Positions 28,167 through 37,829 are shown, numbered from the stretch's first letter. The stretch: DNA of 64,000 bases from an uncultured Phocaeicola sp. (GCA_944320845.1 CALUJA010000007.1:1-64000), one strand, 5' to 3'. Program-made: numbers and translations. Notes: generated by a model not told the origin, from the sequence alone.

Positions 28167-28174
28167 CAAAAATA
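28167..28174 (-). promoter_or_regulatory. Promoter -7 element of the efflux operon
   Basis: TATTTTTG on the minus strand matches TAnnTTTG and lies 19 nt upstream of the adaptor ATG, in the gap after the O-antigen-ligase-like gene. This lets the efflux operon be transcribed separately from the long upstream gene run. Confidence 0.5.
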
Positions 28175-28188
28175 ACATTTTCCCTTTA

Positions 28189-29886
28189 TCACCTGCTTTT
28201 CTCATATATTTTTTTCCTTAATATCCCGCTCACCTCCTCGCGCATCTGCCTGACGGCTGTCGACATGACTTTCGGTTCTTTGTTCAAGACCACATCGGCC
28301 GCCTGCTTCAGCTTGTCCGGACGGTAATATTCCGGGTCGGAATAAAGTTTCACCAACAGATAATACGGATAAATCCGCCCCGGCACCCGGGTGATGGAGC
28401 GGAGATAATACGCTTCGGCCTGTTCATAATCCCGCATTGCATGCTCACTCTTTCCCATCAGATTCAGTATCATCGGGTCGCCACTCACATCCCACAGCGT
28501 TTTTTCCAGAACATCTTTCGCCTGCTGATAGCATCCCGTCTTGTAAAGTGAGCGGGCAAGCTCAAACCGGTAGTCGGCATTATTATCCATTCCATATAGC
28601 CGCTGATAGCTTTCCACGGCCAGACCGTAAGCGCCCGTGTTATAAAGCATCCTTGCCTGCAGCCATTCGGGGATAAAGCAGGCTTCCCTTTCATTTTTAA
28701 AAAAACAATGAACGCCCGAAACAAGCATCACAAGCACAACAAGACTCATTACCGCACCCGATACCACCGCATTCCTGGGCTCGCCGTCCTTATAAAAATA
28801 ATCCGTAAAGGCGACAATCACCAGCAGGACAAATGCCGCCACAATGACCGGAATATGGAAAGGATAGGAGAAGAAGGCGAATATTCCGACAGAGAGTATG
28901 GCTCCCGACACTCCGAAAGTCTTCTCACGCCTGCAAAGCAGCATGCTCAGAACCAATACCAGCAGCAAAGCCCCCAGACCAAAGATTCCCGTCATCATAA
29001 ATGCCTGTATGTATTCGTTGAAGGCAAAGTCGGGCACTTCTGCCACCCGTTCTTCCTCGGCCGTATAGCCGTTTCTGGAGAAATATTCCTCCTGCGCCTC
29101 ACCGTAAACTGCCGAGAAAGTACGGCTTTCAATCCGGTCAAACGGCTGCTTCATCGCTTCGGAAAGGGATATTTTCCAGACAAGCAGCCGGCCGTCCGCC
29201 GAATCCTTCTTCATCAGATACATGCCCGCCGCCGATGCCGCTATTACAACCAGACAGACAGCCGCCACCAGCTGCGCCCGCCACCCTTTAGGCACAAACA
29301 GACGATGCAGCCCCAGCCATCTGTCAAGCAGAAACACTACCGACACACCGGCCGCAAGCCACGCCGCCCGGCTCATTCCCGCCGGAAGCACGCAGACAAT
29401 AAGAAGCGTCACGGTCAATGCCGTGTAAAAAGGAATTCCTTTCGACAGGCTGTACCGTATCAGCTCGTTGACGGCAAGCGGAAGCACCAGGGCCAGATAG
29501 CCGGAATAAGGGCCGGGATTATAGAAACTGCCGGTCAGCGTAAACAGTGCGTGGTTTGACTCCCGCAGTCCGAACACCTGGAGCAGTCCGAGCACCGCCT
29601 CCACTCCGCCCAACACAATCAATGTCCATACGGCAAACCCGGGCAGACGCTTCAACATTTCATTGCCCCCAACAACCAGCACCATGATTGTCAGACCCGC
29701 CACTACGCCCATCTCGCCCAACCACATCCATTGCTCGGTCAGGCAGTCGGGAGGCACGCCCGGACTCGAAACAAACATCACACCCACCACCATTACGACA
29801 GGCACCAACACGACATATCCCCACAGCCATCGAAAGAACAGCTTGGAGAGTTCCCACAGAAACTTTTTCATTCCCGCATTTTCCAT
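28189..29886 (-). CDS. O-antigen-ligase-like membrane protein with TPRs
   Basis: This 565-residue polytopic membrane protein has about ten hydrophobic segments in the first about 400 residues and the Wzy/WaaL-type stretch LTGSFYNPGPYSGYLALVLPLAVN. The last about 150 residues are soluble tetratricopeptide-like repeats (AVESYQRLYGMDNNADYRFELARSL, then AKDVLEKTL, then QAEAYYLRSI). This architecture is seen in Bacteroides beside NVEALA peptides and beta-propeller genes, not in O-antigen clusters, and no glycosyltransferases are nearby. It may glycosylate, anchor or otherwise handle a product of the locus; the reaction is unknown. Start M1 (29886) or M6 (29871) are both possible. Confidence 0.8.
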   Translation of the reverse strand: MENAGMKKFLWELSKLFFRWLWGYVVLVPVVMVVGVMFVSSPGVPPDCLTEQWMWLGEMGVVAGLTIMVLVVGGNEMLKRLPGFAVWTLIVLGGVEAVLGLLQVFGLRESNHALFTLTGSFYNPGPYSGYLALVLPLAVNELIRYSLSKGIPFYTALTVTLLIVCVLPAGMSRAAWLAAGVSVVFLLDRWLGLHRLFVPKGWRAQLVAAVCLVVIAASAAGMYLMKKDSADGRLLVWKISLSEAMKQPFDRIESRTFSAVYGEAQEEYFSRNGYTAEEERVAEVPDFAFNEYIQAFMMTGIFGLGALLLVLVLSMLLCRREKTFGVSGAILSVGIFAFFSYPFHIPVIVAAFVLLVIVAFTDYFYKDGEPRNAVVSGAVMSLVVLVMLVSGVHCFFKNEREACFIPEWLQARMLYNTGAYGLAVESYQRLYGMDNNADYRFELARSLYKTGCYQQAKDVLEKTLWDVSGDPMILNLMGKSEHAMRDYEQAEAYYLRSITRVPGRIYPYYLLVKLYSDPEYYRPDKLKQAADVVLNKEPKVMSTAVRQMREEVSGILRKKIYEKSR

Positions 29887-30070
29887 ACTTATTCCTATTT
29901 TTTCCTTTTAATGTTTATCTTTTTCCAAATCCCGCAACACGACTTTCACCGCACCAGAAACTTTTTTCATCCTCATCCGAATGAATCGGGAACAGAACCA
30001 AAACTGCATTCCACCCGACTCTCGTCCGTCATGTCTTTTCCGGACCGTCTGCGCCACACCGTCTTATTCC

Positions 30071-31093
30071 TCAAAAGTCGAAGTAAACCAGTTCCGGGTC
30101 AGGATTGTTTGCTATTCCGTATATCCTGCGCGCCTCCTCGTCCACGCACAGACACTGTATCGGCAAGTCCAGTTCGTACAAAGCAAGCTGTCTGCCCGAC
30201 CAGTCGTATACGTAAACATAAGGGCATTCCTGCTGCCTCAGCCCATAGTCCTTAAAGCTGCGACCCGAATAGAGAGCGTAAAGGCAATCTTCCGTCACCG
30301 CCAAGTCTTTGTAGGCCATAGGCAGCCTGCCGTTATGCACGACAGAATAAGCTCCTTCACCCACCGACAAATCCGGTTCATATTCCCCATACCAATCTAT
30401 TATCTCACTACGGTCTGTCAATCTGCCGCCTGCTATTCTGTAAAGCAATATTATTTTATGATTGTTTGCTGCAAATGCCACCTTTCCCTGCTCCGTTATC
30501 CGCAACGTTCCCTGATAGGCCATCGCACGGTTCTTGGGGTCTATCTTCCGTTCCTCCTCATCCTTATAAGGAAGCTCACCGACCGCCTCCACCAAACGGC
30601 CGTCTTTGTCGAACAGGCCAAACTGCAAATCGTTGAAACAGCCGTTCGCTATAAACCAGTTCCCATAAGGAATCACATCGAAAGCCCAGTAGTCGTTCCT
30701 TTTAAGCAATGTACGTGTCTGCATTTCTCCACTCAGACTGTCTTTCCGAATCAACCGAACCTCCTGCCGCATAAAGTCATAACAAGACAATCCGTTCTCT
30801 CCATAAAAATGAAGCCTTTTGGGACGAATCAATTCATCAGGCCCCTGACCCTTTACCCCGAACATACCCAGATATTTCCCCGACCTCAAATCCACCCGAT
30901 GGAACAAGGAATCTGACCTATACTCCATGATAATCATTTCATCTCCCAATTTCTGCAGCCCGTGAGAAGAGCCTATCATCATCCCCGGCAGTGATACCGA
31001 CTGATGGACCAGCCGTTTCGTCACCTTCTCCTCAGAAGAGCTGCATCCTGCCAGAAACAACAGCAGACAGACAGAGGTCACTATCGTTTTCAT
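30071..31093 (-). CDS. 6-bladed beta-propeller lipoprotein (BF3164-like) 1
   Basis: This 340-residue protein has a lipoprotein signal (LLLFLAGCSSS) and repeated propeller blades of TolB-like type. Family landmarks are GVKGQGPDELIRPKRLHF (the 'GxGPxE' turn of blade 2), YDWSGRQLALYELDLPIQCLCVDEEARRIYGI and the closing VYFDF strand. The start is MKTIVTS at 31093; the frame is open for six more codons. It is the last propeller gene before the O-antigen-ligase-like gene. Location is predicted to be the outer membrane or periplasmic face; ligand and partner are unknown. Confidence 0.8.
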   Translation of the reverse strand: MKTIVTSVCLLLFLAGCSSSEEKVTKRLVHQSVSLPGMMIGSSHGLQKLGDEMIIMEYRSDSLFHRVDLRSGKYLGMFGVKGQGPDELIRPKRLHFYGENGLSCYDFMRQEVRLIRKDSLSGEMQTRTLLKRNDYWAFDVIPYGNWFIANGCFNDLQFGLFDKDGRLVEAVGELPYKDEEERKIDPKNRAMAYQGTLRITEQGKVAFAANNHKIILLYRIAGGRLTDRSEIIDWYGEYEPDLSVGEGAYSVVHNGRLPMAYKDLAVTEDCLYALYSGRSFKDYGLRQQECPYVYVYDWSGRQLALYELDLPIQCLCVDEEARRIYGIANNPDPELVYFDF

Positions 31094-31162
31094 CATAACT
31101 ATAATATTCAATATAAGTTAACACTTAAATACGATTCTCTACACAAACATATTTTTGGCTGA

Positions 31163-31197
31163 ATAGAGATGTGTCCCCATTCAGAACACATCTCTAT
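31163..31197 (-). terminator. Hairpin after NVEALA gene 1
   Basis: ATAGAGATGTGT (31163-31174) pairs perfectly with ACACATCTCTAT (31186-31197). It lies 16 nt past the NVEALA stop and 70 nt before the next propeller start. No strong T run follows on the minus strand, so it may be a partial terminator or an mRNA stability hairpin. Similar hairpins follow NVEALA genes 2 and 3. Confidence 0.6.
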
Positions 31198-31212
31198 AAT
31201 CACCCAATCAAA

Positions 31213-31442
31213 TTAAATACGCCGCTTCTCCCCTTCAATAACACCTTGACTGTCAGATATACATATTACATCCTCACCAACACAATACCACGGCCCGACA
31301 ATCACTTCTCCCGTAGCCAACGCTTCTACATTCTCCATCACCAAATCGGATACTACCTTTGGTTTTTGAGCATTATAAGTTGCATATCCTGCAACAAAGG
31401 CAACAGCAGCCACAACAGCCACTTTCAAAATGTTTTTTTCAT
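31213..31442 (-). CDS. NVEALA-family peptide 1, frameshifted at 5' end
   Basis: The reading frame up to TTG 31428 contains the hydrophobic leader VAVVAAVAFVAGYATYNAQK, the motif MENVEALATGE and a mature part with two cysteines (YCVGEDVIC). The expected ATG (31442-31440) is one base out of frame because of a run of seven A (plus-strand T 31433-31439); eight would give MKKNILKVAVV, just like paralogue 2. Either a real frameshift has damaged the gene, the tract slips during replication or translation, or it is a sequencing error. Without the shift the peptide would be about 76 residues. A TTG or GTG start could still yield a shortened leader. Confidence 0.75.
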
Positions 31443-31556
31443 GGTTTCTTTGTTTTTTACAAATTAATTAAATAGTCTTTGTCTTTTTATGAAGCGGAAA
31501 TCTCCGATTTATCCGCCTCCGAACCAATACATTACCTCTTTGCCATAACCTCCTTT
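31443..31556 (-). other. Conserved leader element upstream of NVEALA gene 1
   Basis: Minus-strand sequence from AAAGGAGGT (31556-31548) down to the ATG is alignable with the region upstream of NVEALA gene 2 (42969-42846). Shared blocks are GGAGGTwAyGGCA, GGTAATGwATwG, a GC-rich hairpin ending CCGCTTC, and ATTAATTAAT. It fills the gap between the signal peptidase stop and the NVEALA start. Confidence 0.5.
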
Positions 31557-31585
31557 CTCTAAAATTAACGGACCAATCTGTTTTT

Positions 31586-32518
31586 TCAATCTATCCTTTT
31601 CCACACTCTCTCCCAGTTTATGTCGCCCATAAAGCGGTTTTCCGACTTCCATATCCTGACCGCCTTTCCCACGATATAGCATTCGGGGAGCAGACCCCAG
31701 TAGCGCGAGTCCTGCGAGTTGAAGCAGTTGTCGCCTCCCATAAAGTAATAGTTCTCGCGGAAGCGGTAGCCCGCCACCTCCCTGCCGTCCAAATAGAAAC
31801 GCCCGTCGCGGCAACTCAGCCTGCCACGCTGTTCCCACTCTATCAGATTGCGGTAAAGCTTGTAGTGCAGACTGTCCAAACGCACCGAATCACCGCGGGC
31901 CGGCACATAGAGCGGCCCGAACTCACAGATGTTCCACCCCAGCGCGGAGTCGCCGGGAAAGGCATGATAGCTGTTGGCACGTATCATCTCCTGCACGCCG
32001 CCCTCGGTGGCAAGCATGTTTGCCAGCCCCGTCTGCGAATCTTCATTGCCCAATCCTCCGGTTACACCGCGCACCCGGTAACGGGCGTCCCTTATCTCCA
32101 CCGTATCTCCCGGCACGGCAATGCACCGCTTCACGTAGTAAAGCATCACATCAAAGCCGATGCTGTCCCACCGCTCAGGATAAGGGAAGTTGAATACCAG
32201 TACCTCCCCCCGGCGAAACTCCTCCAGTCCCGGCAGCCGCCTTATCCGCAAGGGGCGGTGTGCCGCCGCATCCCCGATGTCGAACAGGCGCGCCCCTTTC
32301 AGCAGCTTGTTCACCACCACATAGTCGCCCGGACGAAGCGTAGGCTCCATCGAATCGGAAGGGATGGAGAACGAGGCAAACACAAACACCTGCATCACGA
32401 TGCGCAGCACAATCCAGGCAGCATAGCAGATTATGGCCACGGCACCCGCTCTGCCGAGCAGCGGCAAAAACTTCCGTCCGCCTATGCAAATCCGCTTTAT
32501 CCAACCGTCTTTCATCAT
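31586..32518 (-). CDS. lepB: Signal peptidase I (S26), locus-specific
   Basis: This 310-residue inner-membrane peptidase cuts signal peptides of exported proteins. It has one N-terminal transmembrane helix (about 24-43), the nucleophile in SIPSDSMEPT (S56), the general-base lysine in YYVKRCIAVPGD (K130), and box E GGDNCFNSQDSRYWG (261-275), so all catalytic parts are present. An insertion of about 100 residues sits between boxes D and E, giving the long Bacteroides form. MM at 32518 is chosen because the transglutaminase gene stops at 32524; the frame is open further up. Its place inside the NVEALA/propeller run, translated from the same message as the transglutaminase, suggests it serves these products rather than general secretion. 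Confidence 0.88.
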   Translation of the reverse strand: MMKDGWIKRICIGGRKFLPLLGRAGAVAIICYAAWIVLRIVMQVFVFASFSIPSDSMEPTLRPGDYVVVNKLLKGARLFDIGDAAAHRPLRIRRLPGLEEFRRGEVLVFNFPYPERWDSIGFDVMLYYVKRCIAVPGDTVEIRDARYRVRGVTGGLGNEDSQTGLANMLATEGGVQEMIRANSYHAFPGDSALGWNICEFGPLYVPARGDSVRLDSLHYKLYRNLIEWEQRGRLSCRDGRFYLDGREVAGYRFRENYYFMGGDNCFNSQDSRYWGLLPECYIVGKAVRIWKSENRFMGDINWERVWKRID

Positions 32519-32523
32519 CCTGC

Positions 32524-34428
32524 TCAAAATATCGGAAACTTCTGCTTCCCGTTTTCCATAAAAAACACATGTTCTTCCCTTCCCCGCGTCAGGTCTTTCA
32601 GCCAAAGCAACGCACCGGCAGGAACATCCGCCTCTATAAACGTAGTGTCCGCCACCGTCCGGCCGAGGCTTTTCCATCCCTTCGTTCCGGCATGATAAAG
32701 CAGTTCGTAAAAATCGCCCGGACGGATGAAGTTGTCGTCGTTGCGGGGCATGAAGTCAACACGGTCTACCGCCACCGCCGCGCCCAAATCCAGAACAAGT
32801 TCACCGCCCTCCACCTCGGAGATAAAGTAAGTCAGCGGATTTCCATCGGCTGCATTTTCGCGCGACACAATCAGATTGCCACGCTCCGGCTCACTGCCTT
32901 CCAGCGCAACCGGCCCAATCTTCCTGCCGCCGGAATAAACCGCTATTTCCGCCACTTCGGCCTGCCGGCCGACCGGAGCTTTCAGGCGGACAAAGCGGCA
33001 TCGCACAGGCGCAGACAAGTCAACCCGGTTGTATGCTATGCGCGGCGTATCGCTTACCGCATAAAGCAGTTCCGACTGACAGAAGTCGCGCGTCAGACTG
33101 CCCTCGAAACGGCTGCCGGCAATCCGCTTTACATGATTCCGTATCCACGGATAATAAGGATACTTGCGCCACAAGCGCACCTTTTCCCGGTGCAGGGTAT
33201 CCGGCAGCAAAGGTCGGACTTCCTGTCCCGCAAACCATACCGGATATCCCGCCGGAGCATACCTGCCGTCTTCGTAAGTCATCGGCAGATAAATCATGCC
33301 CGACTCGATGTTGGGCACGGTCATCCTTCCGTCTGAAATGCGCGAACAGGCACACGGCCACCACCTTCCGTCATAAAAATAAGCCATATAGCGCAGTTGG
33401 CCGTCGGCAGCCTCCACGTTCATGCGCAACGTATCCGGATAATATTCCGCACTGACATCCTTCAGATAGGGATGATAAAACAAGGAAGGAACGTGCTCCA
33501 GTTCTTTTCTCCCGAACCGCTCTATCCTTTCCCGCTGGAAGCCGCAGGTTTCACGGAACACCTTGCCCCGCTTGTAGCCTCGCGTGTCGAGTGTTCCCCG
33601 CTCGGTAGGGCCGTTGATATACCAGATGCGTGCGTCATGCCCCGTGGTATCGCGGATTGCCACCCACACATGGTTCCCCCGGATATCCATATCCTCCACG
33701 CAGGGTATGCCGATGGAGCGGAAAGCATATACCATAATGTCGGCAGCATCCCGGCAGGTTCCGAAACGGTGCTCGAAAAGATAGCGCGCCCCTACGTGAG
33801 GCAAGGGCGGATTGAAGTCGTTGCTGTAAATGAATACCGGCTTCAGCAGATAACGGCTTATCGTCTCCGTAGCGGCCACCACATCGCTCCCCGTATATAC
33901 CGAATCAAGCAGGTGGCGGAAGTCGGCTTCATACAGTTCGCGCCATTCCTCCAGCGGTTCATCGCCGATGCGGTAAGGCAGCAGATATTCACAAAAGTCA
34001 TCGAATGAGAGATTCCGGTTCCACGGACGCTTACGCCACATGGCAAAGGCATGGTCAATGTTGCGGATAAGATAATCGGCGGTAATCACCTGCGCGTCAT
34101 AAATCTTGGGAAGATGCTGATAAGTGTATCCTTCCCACCGGCGGTAGCGCTCCGGAGCAATCTGTCCGAACGAATTGCTGTATGTCCGCACCCGCTTCAC
34201 GCTGTCCATCTCCCCTCCCTGACGGTAGAAATAACGGTGCGGCATGTTCTCTATCAGAAACTGCGCCGCCCGCAGCTTCAGCGTGTCCCCTTCATAATGG
34301 CGCAACACCTTGAGAAGCTCCCCTTTATTCCCGCCCGCAAACTCCAAAGCCTGCTCCAGACGGCTCGGCTGAGGCCTGCAGGCAGCCATCATCCCGATTA
34401 CCAACCAAACTATCCAACTGTTCCGCAT
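32524..34428 (-). CDS. Transglutaminase-like lipoprotein with C-terminal discoidin-like domain
   Basis: This 634-residue lipoprotein (lipobox AAC, C17) has a transglutaminase-core domain with the catalytic Cys in HRFGTCRDAAD (C225) and His in GNHVWVAI (H253). It is followed by a middle region and a C-terminal F5/8-type beta-sandwich with GGELVLDLGAAVAVDRVDF. Proteins of this fold are proteases, transamidases or peptide:N-glycanases. An acyl-transfer or proteolytic step on a peptide at the cell surface is plausible. It overlaps closely with the signal peptidase gene (5 nt between), so they act in one operon. Confidence 0.8.
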   Translation of the reverse strand: MRNSWIVWLVIGMMAACRPQPSRLEQALEFAGGNKGELLKVLRHYEGDTLKLRAAQFLIENMPHRYFYRQGGEMDSVKRVRTYSNSFGQIAPERYRRWEGYTYQHLPKIYDAQVITADYLIRNIDHAFAMWRKRPWNRNLSFDDFCEYLLPYRIGDEPLEEWRELYEADFRHLLDSVYTGSDVVAATETISRYLLKPVFIYSNDFNPPLPHVGARYLFEHRFGTCRDAADIMVYAFRSIGIPCVEDMDIRGNHVWVAIRDTTGHDARIWYINGPTERGTLDTRGYKRGKVFRETCGFQRERIERFGRKELEHVPSLFYHPYLKDVSAEYYPDTLRMNVEAADGQLRYMAYFYDGRWWPCACSRISDGRMTVPNIESGMIYLPMTYEDGRYAPAGYPVWFAGQEVRPLLPDTLHREKVRLWRKYPYYPWIRNHVKRIAGSRFEGSLTRDFCQSELLYAVSDTPRIAYNRVDLSAPVRCRFVRLKAPVGRQAEVAEIAVYSGGRKIGPVALEGSEPERGNLIVSRENAADGNPLTYFISEVEGGELVLDLGAAVAVDRVDFMPRNDDNFIRPGDFYELLYHAGTKGWKSLGRTVADTTFIEADVPAGALLWLKDLTRGREEHVFFMENGKQKFPIF

Positions 34429-34464
34429 TGTCTTTTCTATCTTTCTTCAATAGGGTTACTGCAT

Positions 34465-35646
34465 TTATCTTTTTATCTTGTCAACGACAAACCGGCGGAA
34501 TCCCAATGAATCCTCGTCGTAGTCCGGACTCTTGTAATGGCTGTCGCTGATATAGAACCCGTCGGCTGCCACATAATACAGGTCGGAACGGTAGCGGTTT
34601 GCAGGAAACATCGTCTCGCCGATTATCCGGAAGTCCTTGTCCAGCACGATGACGGAGAAACGGCTCCGGCCGGACTGCCACAAGTCCACGAAACTCTCCG
34701 TCATATCCAGGTCTTCATGCGGATAGGCAATCCGGTAATACACCTCACGGAACCTGTCATACACTATATCGCCATAAAAGGGAAGCTCACACATCATCTT
34801 GGTAGCCAATGTCAGGTCGGTGGGAACCTTGTCGGGCATCGAAACCTTGCCCGCATACCGGCTGCGCGCCGGGATTCGTCTCACCTTCCGGTGGTCTGCC
34901 GACACGACATAAAGGTCTTCGTCGAAGGCGAACGAATAGACAAACTCCTTCCCGTTGAAGCAGCGGCTCACCTTCGACTCTATTCCCAGAGCAGGAGCAC
35001 CGCTCTCGCGGCACAGAGACGAAGGATAGCAGAAGGGCAAGGCTTCGGCCTCGCCGCTCTCCATGTCCACCTTCATCCCTACAGGACTGTCCGTCGTCAT
35101 CTTCCCGCCAAGGCGGGGATTGGGCAACTGCATGCAGTAAAGCTCACTGCCCAGCCGCAGCATCGGAAAGCCCGTCACGGAACGGGTCATGATGAACGGA
35201 AACTCTTCTTCCGAAGATACAAACTGAAGCTCCTTCACCTTATGACCCGCCGTGTCTATCCTTGCTATCTCCGGCGTATACAGGCTGGGCAGATAGATTT
35301 CTTCCCAGTCCGCCATCAGAAAGCCGCCGGCCTTGGGGCCCACCCCGTCAGCACCTTCGCGGTGATACCGGACTGTCTTTTCCAGACTCCGGCTTTTCAG
35401 TCCGTAGACATAGAGTTCCGGCTCGTTGTTGCTCATAAAGACCAGATGTTCACGCCCGTTCTCATCCGTAAATACGGACAGCGACTTGATATAAAGCGTC
35501 GTGTTCACACTCAGGGGATAGCACACCCGTTCCGCCGTCTCCTGCAAGTCTACCGCATAACGGTCGTCTTGCCGATGGCCACACGATGCCAACGACAGAC
35601 CAAGCATCAATATCCAGACATAAGGCCTTTTCATACCCGTTTTCAT
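34465..35646 (-). CDS. DUF4221-type lipoprotein (propeller-like)
   Basis: This 393-residue lipoprotein has lipobox LASC (C22). The sequence shows repeated beta-blade segments (HLVFMSNNEPELYVYGLKS, IYLPSLYTPEIARID, FVYSFAFDEDLYVVSAD) and fits the DUF4221 family, which belongs to the same propeller-like group as the neighbouring BF3164 proteins. The start could be M1 (35646) or M5 (35634). It lies 36 nt upstream of the transglutaminase gene. Function unknown. Confidence 0.75.
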   Translation of the reverse strand: MKTGMKRPYVWILMLGLSLASCGHRQDDRYAVDLQETAERVCYPLSVNTTLYIKSLSVFTDENGREHLVFMSNNEPELYVYGLKSRSLEKTVRYHREGADGVGPKAGGFLMADWEEIYLPSLYTPEIARIDTAGHKVKELQFVSSEEEFPFIMTRSVTGFPMLRLGSELYCMQLPNPRLGGKMTTDSPVGMKVDMESGEAEALPFCYPSSLCRESGAPALGIESKVSRCFNGKEFVYSFAFDEDLYVVSADHRKVRRIPARSRYAGKVSMPDKVPTDLTLATKMMCELPFYGDIVYDRFREVYYRIAYPHEDLDMTESFVDLWQSGRSRFSVIVLDKDFRIIGETMFPANRYRSDLYYVAADGFYISDSHYKSPDYDEDSLGFRRFVVDKIKR

Positions 35647-35680
35647 ACCTTTCCTTTTTTCAAATTCTTATCAAAATGCT

Positions 35681-36778
35681 TCAAATGTTATTCAAAAAAG
35701 CCAAATCCAACGTATAAATCACATAGGAATAGTCTTCATCCTGAGAAAGGAAATAGCCCAGACCTTTCTCTTCATCCACAGCAAACAGTTTGCATTTCCT
35801 GTCCAGCTTTACCAATGTATCAGGCTCTCCGTCCCATCCGTAAACCAAAAGACTATTGCCGCTATAGTCATTGTCATTCGAGAAGGGATTGCCCGAATAC
35901 AGAATCAGGACTTTGTCCCGATAGCCCTGCACGCCCAGCGCACCTATCACGTTCTTGTCTCTCACGAAGCCCACGCTCTGATAATCTTCCGTCGAGAGGT
36001 CTCTGAACTCCGGAAGAACATAGACATGCTAGCAAAGCAGGGAGGGACGGCTCGGGTCGTGAAGGTCGTAAAACTGGAAGGTGGCTCCCATGCCGTCGGC
36101 AAAGGCCATGCGATCGCCCGACGCATTGCAGGCCCTCACTCCCTGAAAGCCAAAACCTAAAGCGATGTAAGAAAAATCCTTCAGCAGCTTGTCCTGCTCC
36201 GGATAGCGGCCGAAGCGGCTGATTTCCGTGGCTGTTGAATCGAGGAGCACAAAGCGGCCTCCGTCTATCAGACCTGAAACGCAATAAACGCCGTCACGTA
36301 CCGGAAAGACATCCAGCGGGCTGCAGAAACGGGCGGAATCGACCGGAACAGGAATAGAGGTATAGGAAGCGTCGCCGTAGCTCCCGTCCGCGCTTTCCGC
36401 ATGAAATATCCTGCCTAAATTCGAGTCGTAAAGACTGAGCCCTTCACCCTGCCCGCACATGGAGGTGACGAACAGAAATTCGTCCGGACCCGTGCCCCGC
36501 GGAGCCATGTCCGACAAAAAAGTTCCTTTCTCCGCATCAAAAACGGATATGAAATGTTCCCCGCTGAAATTTCGAAACAGCAAACGCCCGCCTGCAAAGG
36601 CCATCTCCACCGGCATCTTTATCTCGTCCGTCTCAAACTGCGAATGCTCCGCCAGTTCTGCATACTCAATCTGTGGAAACTCGTCCGTCCAAACGCCCTC
36701 TACATATTTCTCTCCGCAACTGCTTACTGCGGCAAGCCCCAAAACGAACAATGCTTTCTTCAAACCATCCGTATTCAT
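35681..36778 (-). pseudogene. Beta-propeller lipoprotein interrupted by TAG
   Basis: The first 249 codons (36778-36032) encode a lipoprotein signal (AAVSSCGEK), blades with GTGPDEFLFV, and YDLHDPSRPSLLC, then a TAG at 36031-36029. The same frame continues without shift through HVYVLPEFRDLS and 100 further residues with the family ending FAVDEEKGLGYFLSQDEDYSYVIYTLDL. A single base change explains the break, making a full-length protein of about 365 residues. Readthrough is possible but there is no sign of a suppressor, and uxaB in this window uses TAG as a normal stop. Confidence 0.8.
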
Positions 36779-36806
36779 AATTTTCTATCTAACATTTACT
36801 TGCCAA

Positions 36807-37829
36807 TCAAACCAATCCATCCAAATCCAGATACCCAAACTGTTTTTCGTCCTCATAAGCCATTATCAATCTATTGTTATCCTGATCAAAACAGAATGTA
36901 ATGATAGGACGATTAGTCTCTAATGTTGACAGATGATTACCCTCCAAATCAAAAATCAGTAACTTGGTCGGATAATTCACCCGTATGCTTCTTTGCTGTT
37001 CCGACAAACGAGTACCGCCCAAATAGCTCGCTACAATCTTATCACCGCAAAAGGCTACATTCCTAAAATAGCGGTCATCATTTGAGGTTCGCGCATTCCA
37101 TCTTCTGCCATACAAATTATATTTCAGACTGCCGTCCAACGAACAAAGACTCAACAAATCATGATACCAGTATGCTTCCACATAAAGCCCGTGTTCCACC
37201 GATGCGGTAAAGCTCACCCGCTTCCTCTCTATCTGGGGATGGCCTGCGTAATCCATAAAATCCTTATGCCCCGTCTTCATGTTCCACTTTGCGGCAACAG
37301 GTCTGTAATCTCCATTCTCCAGTTGTCTGACGAACTGCGCATAAGAAAGCGTATCGTTTATATACTGGAAATTGCTTGGAAATTCAACCTTGTCTATGGC
37401 CGACTTCTCGATTGGCCGATAGGAAGCATTCTGCAAGACACTATACATCGGATAACCCAGTATGCGCTGACGACCGTAGTCTATCACATAAAAAGTATTG
37501 TCAGATGCATCAGACACGATACTTCCCATATTGGCAATTTCACCCGGGCCTTCTCCCCATTCTCCCACACTTGTAAGGTGAGCAAAGGTATTCTTGTCAA
37601 ATATATGAATGAGCTTATCCGGAGACTTATAGTCACTTATTATCAGATAATCATTCAATATACAAGGCGTTCCAAATACGGAAATCTCCTTTTCCCTTAT
37701 GTCTATGTCCTTTATACGTTCAGCCACATCCACGACATGACTTTCCGCGTCATACTCTTTATGCAGCTCTGTCAGTCGTCCACAGCTGACAAACAGAAGC
37801 ATACTTAAAAGATATGCAATACCTTTCAT
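36807..37829 (-). CDS. 6-bladed beta-propeller lipoprotein 3
   Basis: This 340-residue lipoprotein (LLFVSCGRL) is of the BF3164 type. Landmarks are GEWGEGPGEIANMGSI, the central SVEHGLYVEAYWYHDLLSL, and the C-terminal FDLEGNHLSTLETNRPIITFCFDQDNNRL then YLDLDGLV. It lies 28 nt upstream of the broken propeller gene and seems intact. Role unknown; membership in the tandem family is clear. Confidence 0.78.
   Translation of the reverse strand: MKGIAYLLSMLLFVSCGRLTELHKEYDAESHVVDVAERIKDIDIREKEISVFGTPCILNDYLIISDYKSPDKLIHIFDKNTFAHLTSVGEWGEGPGEIANMGSIVSDASDNTFYVIDYGRQRILGYPMYSVLQNASYRPIEKSAIDKVEFPSNFQYINDTLSYAQFVRQLENGDYRPVAAKWNMKTGHKDFMDYAGHPQIERKRVSFTASVEHGLYVEAYWYHDLLSLCSLDGSLKYNLYGRRWNARTSNDDRYFRNVAFCGDKIVASYLGGTRLSEQQRSIRVNYPTKLLIFDLEGNHLSTLETNRPIITFCFDQDNNRLIMAYEDEKQFGYLDLDGLV

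Noticed and set aside
28189-29886. A true O-antigen polymerase/ligase of an LPS or capsule cluster
   Set aside because: No glycosyltransferase, flippase or sugar-nucleotide genes occur nearby; the TPR tail and the NVEALA context fit a different role.
31509-31838. A 109-codon minus ORF overlapping the end of the signal peptidase gene
   Set aside because: It lies mostly inside the signal peptidase gene in another frame; only the last 25 codons are outside and no family is recognisable.
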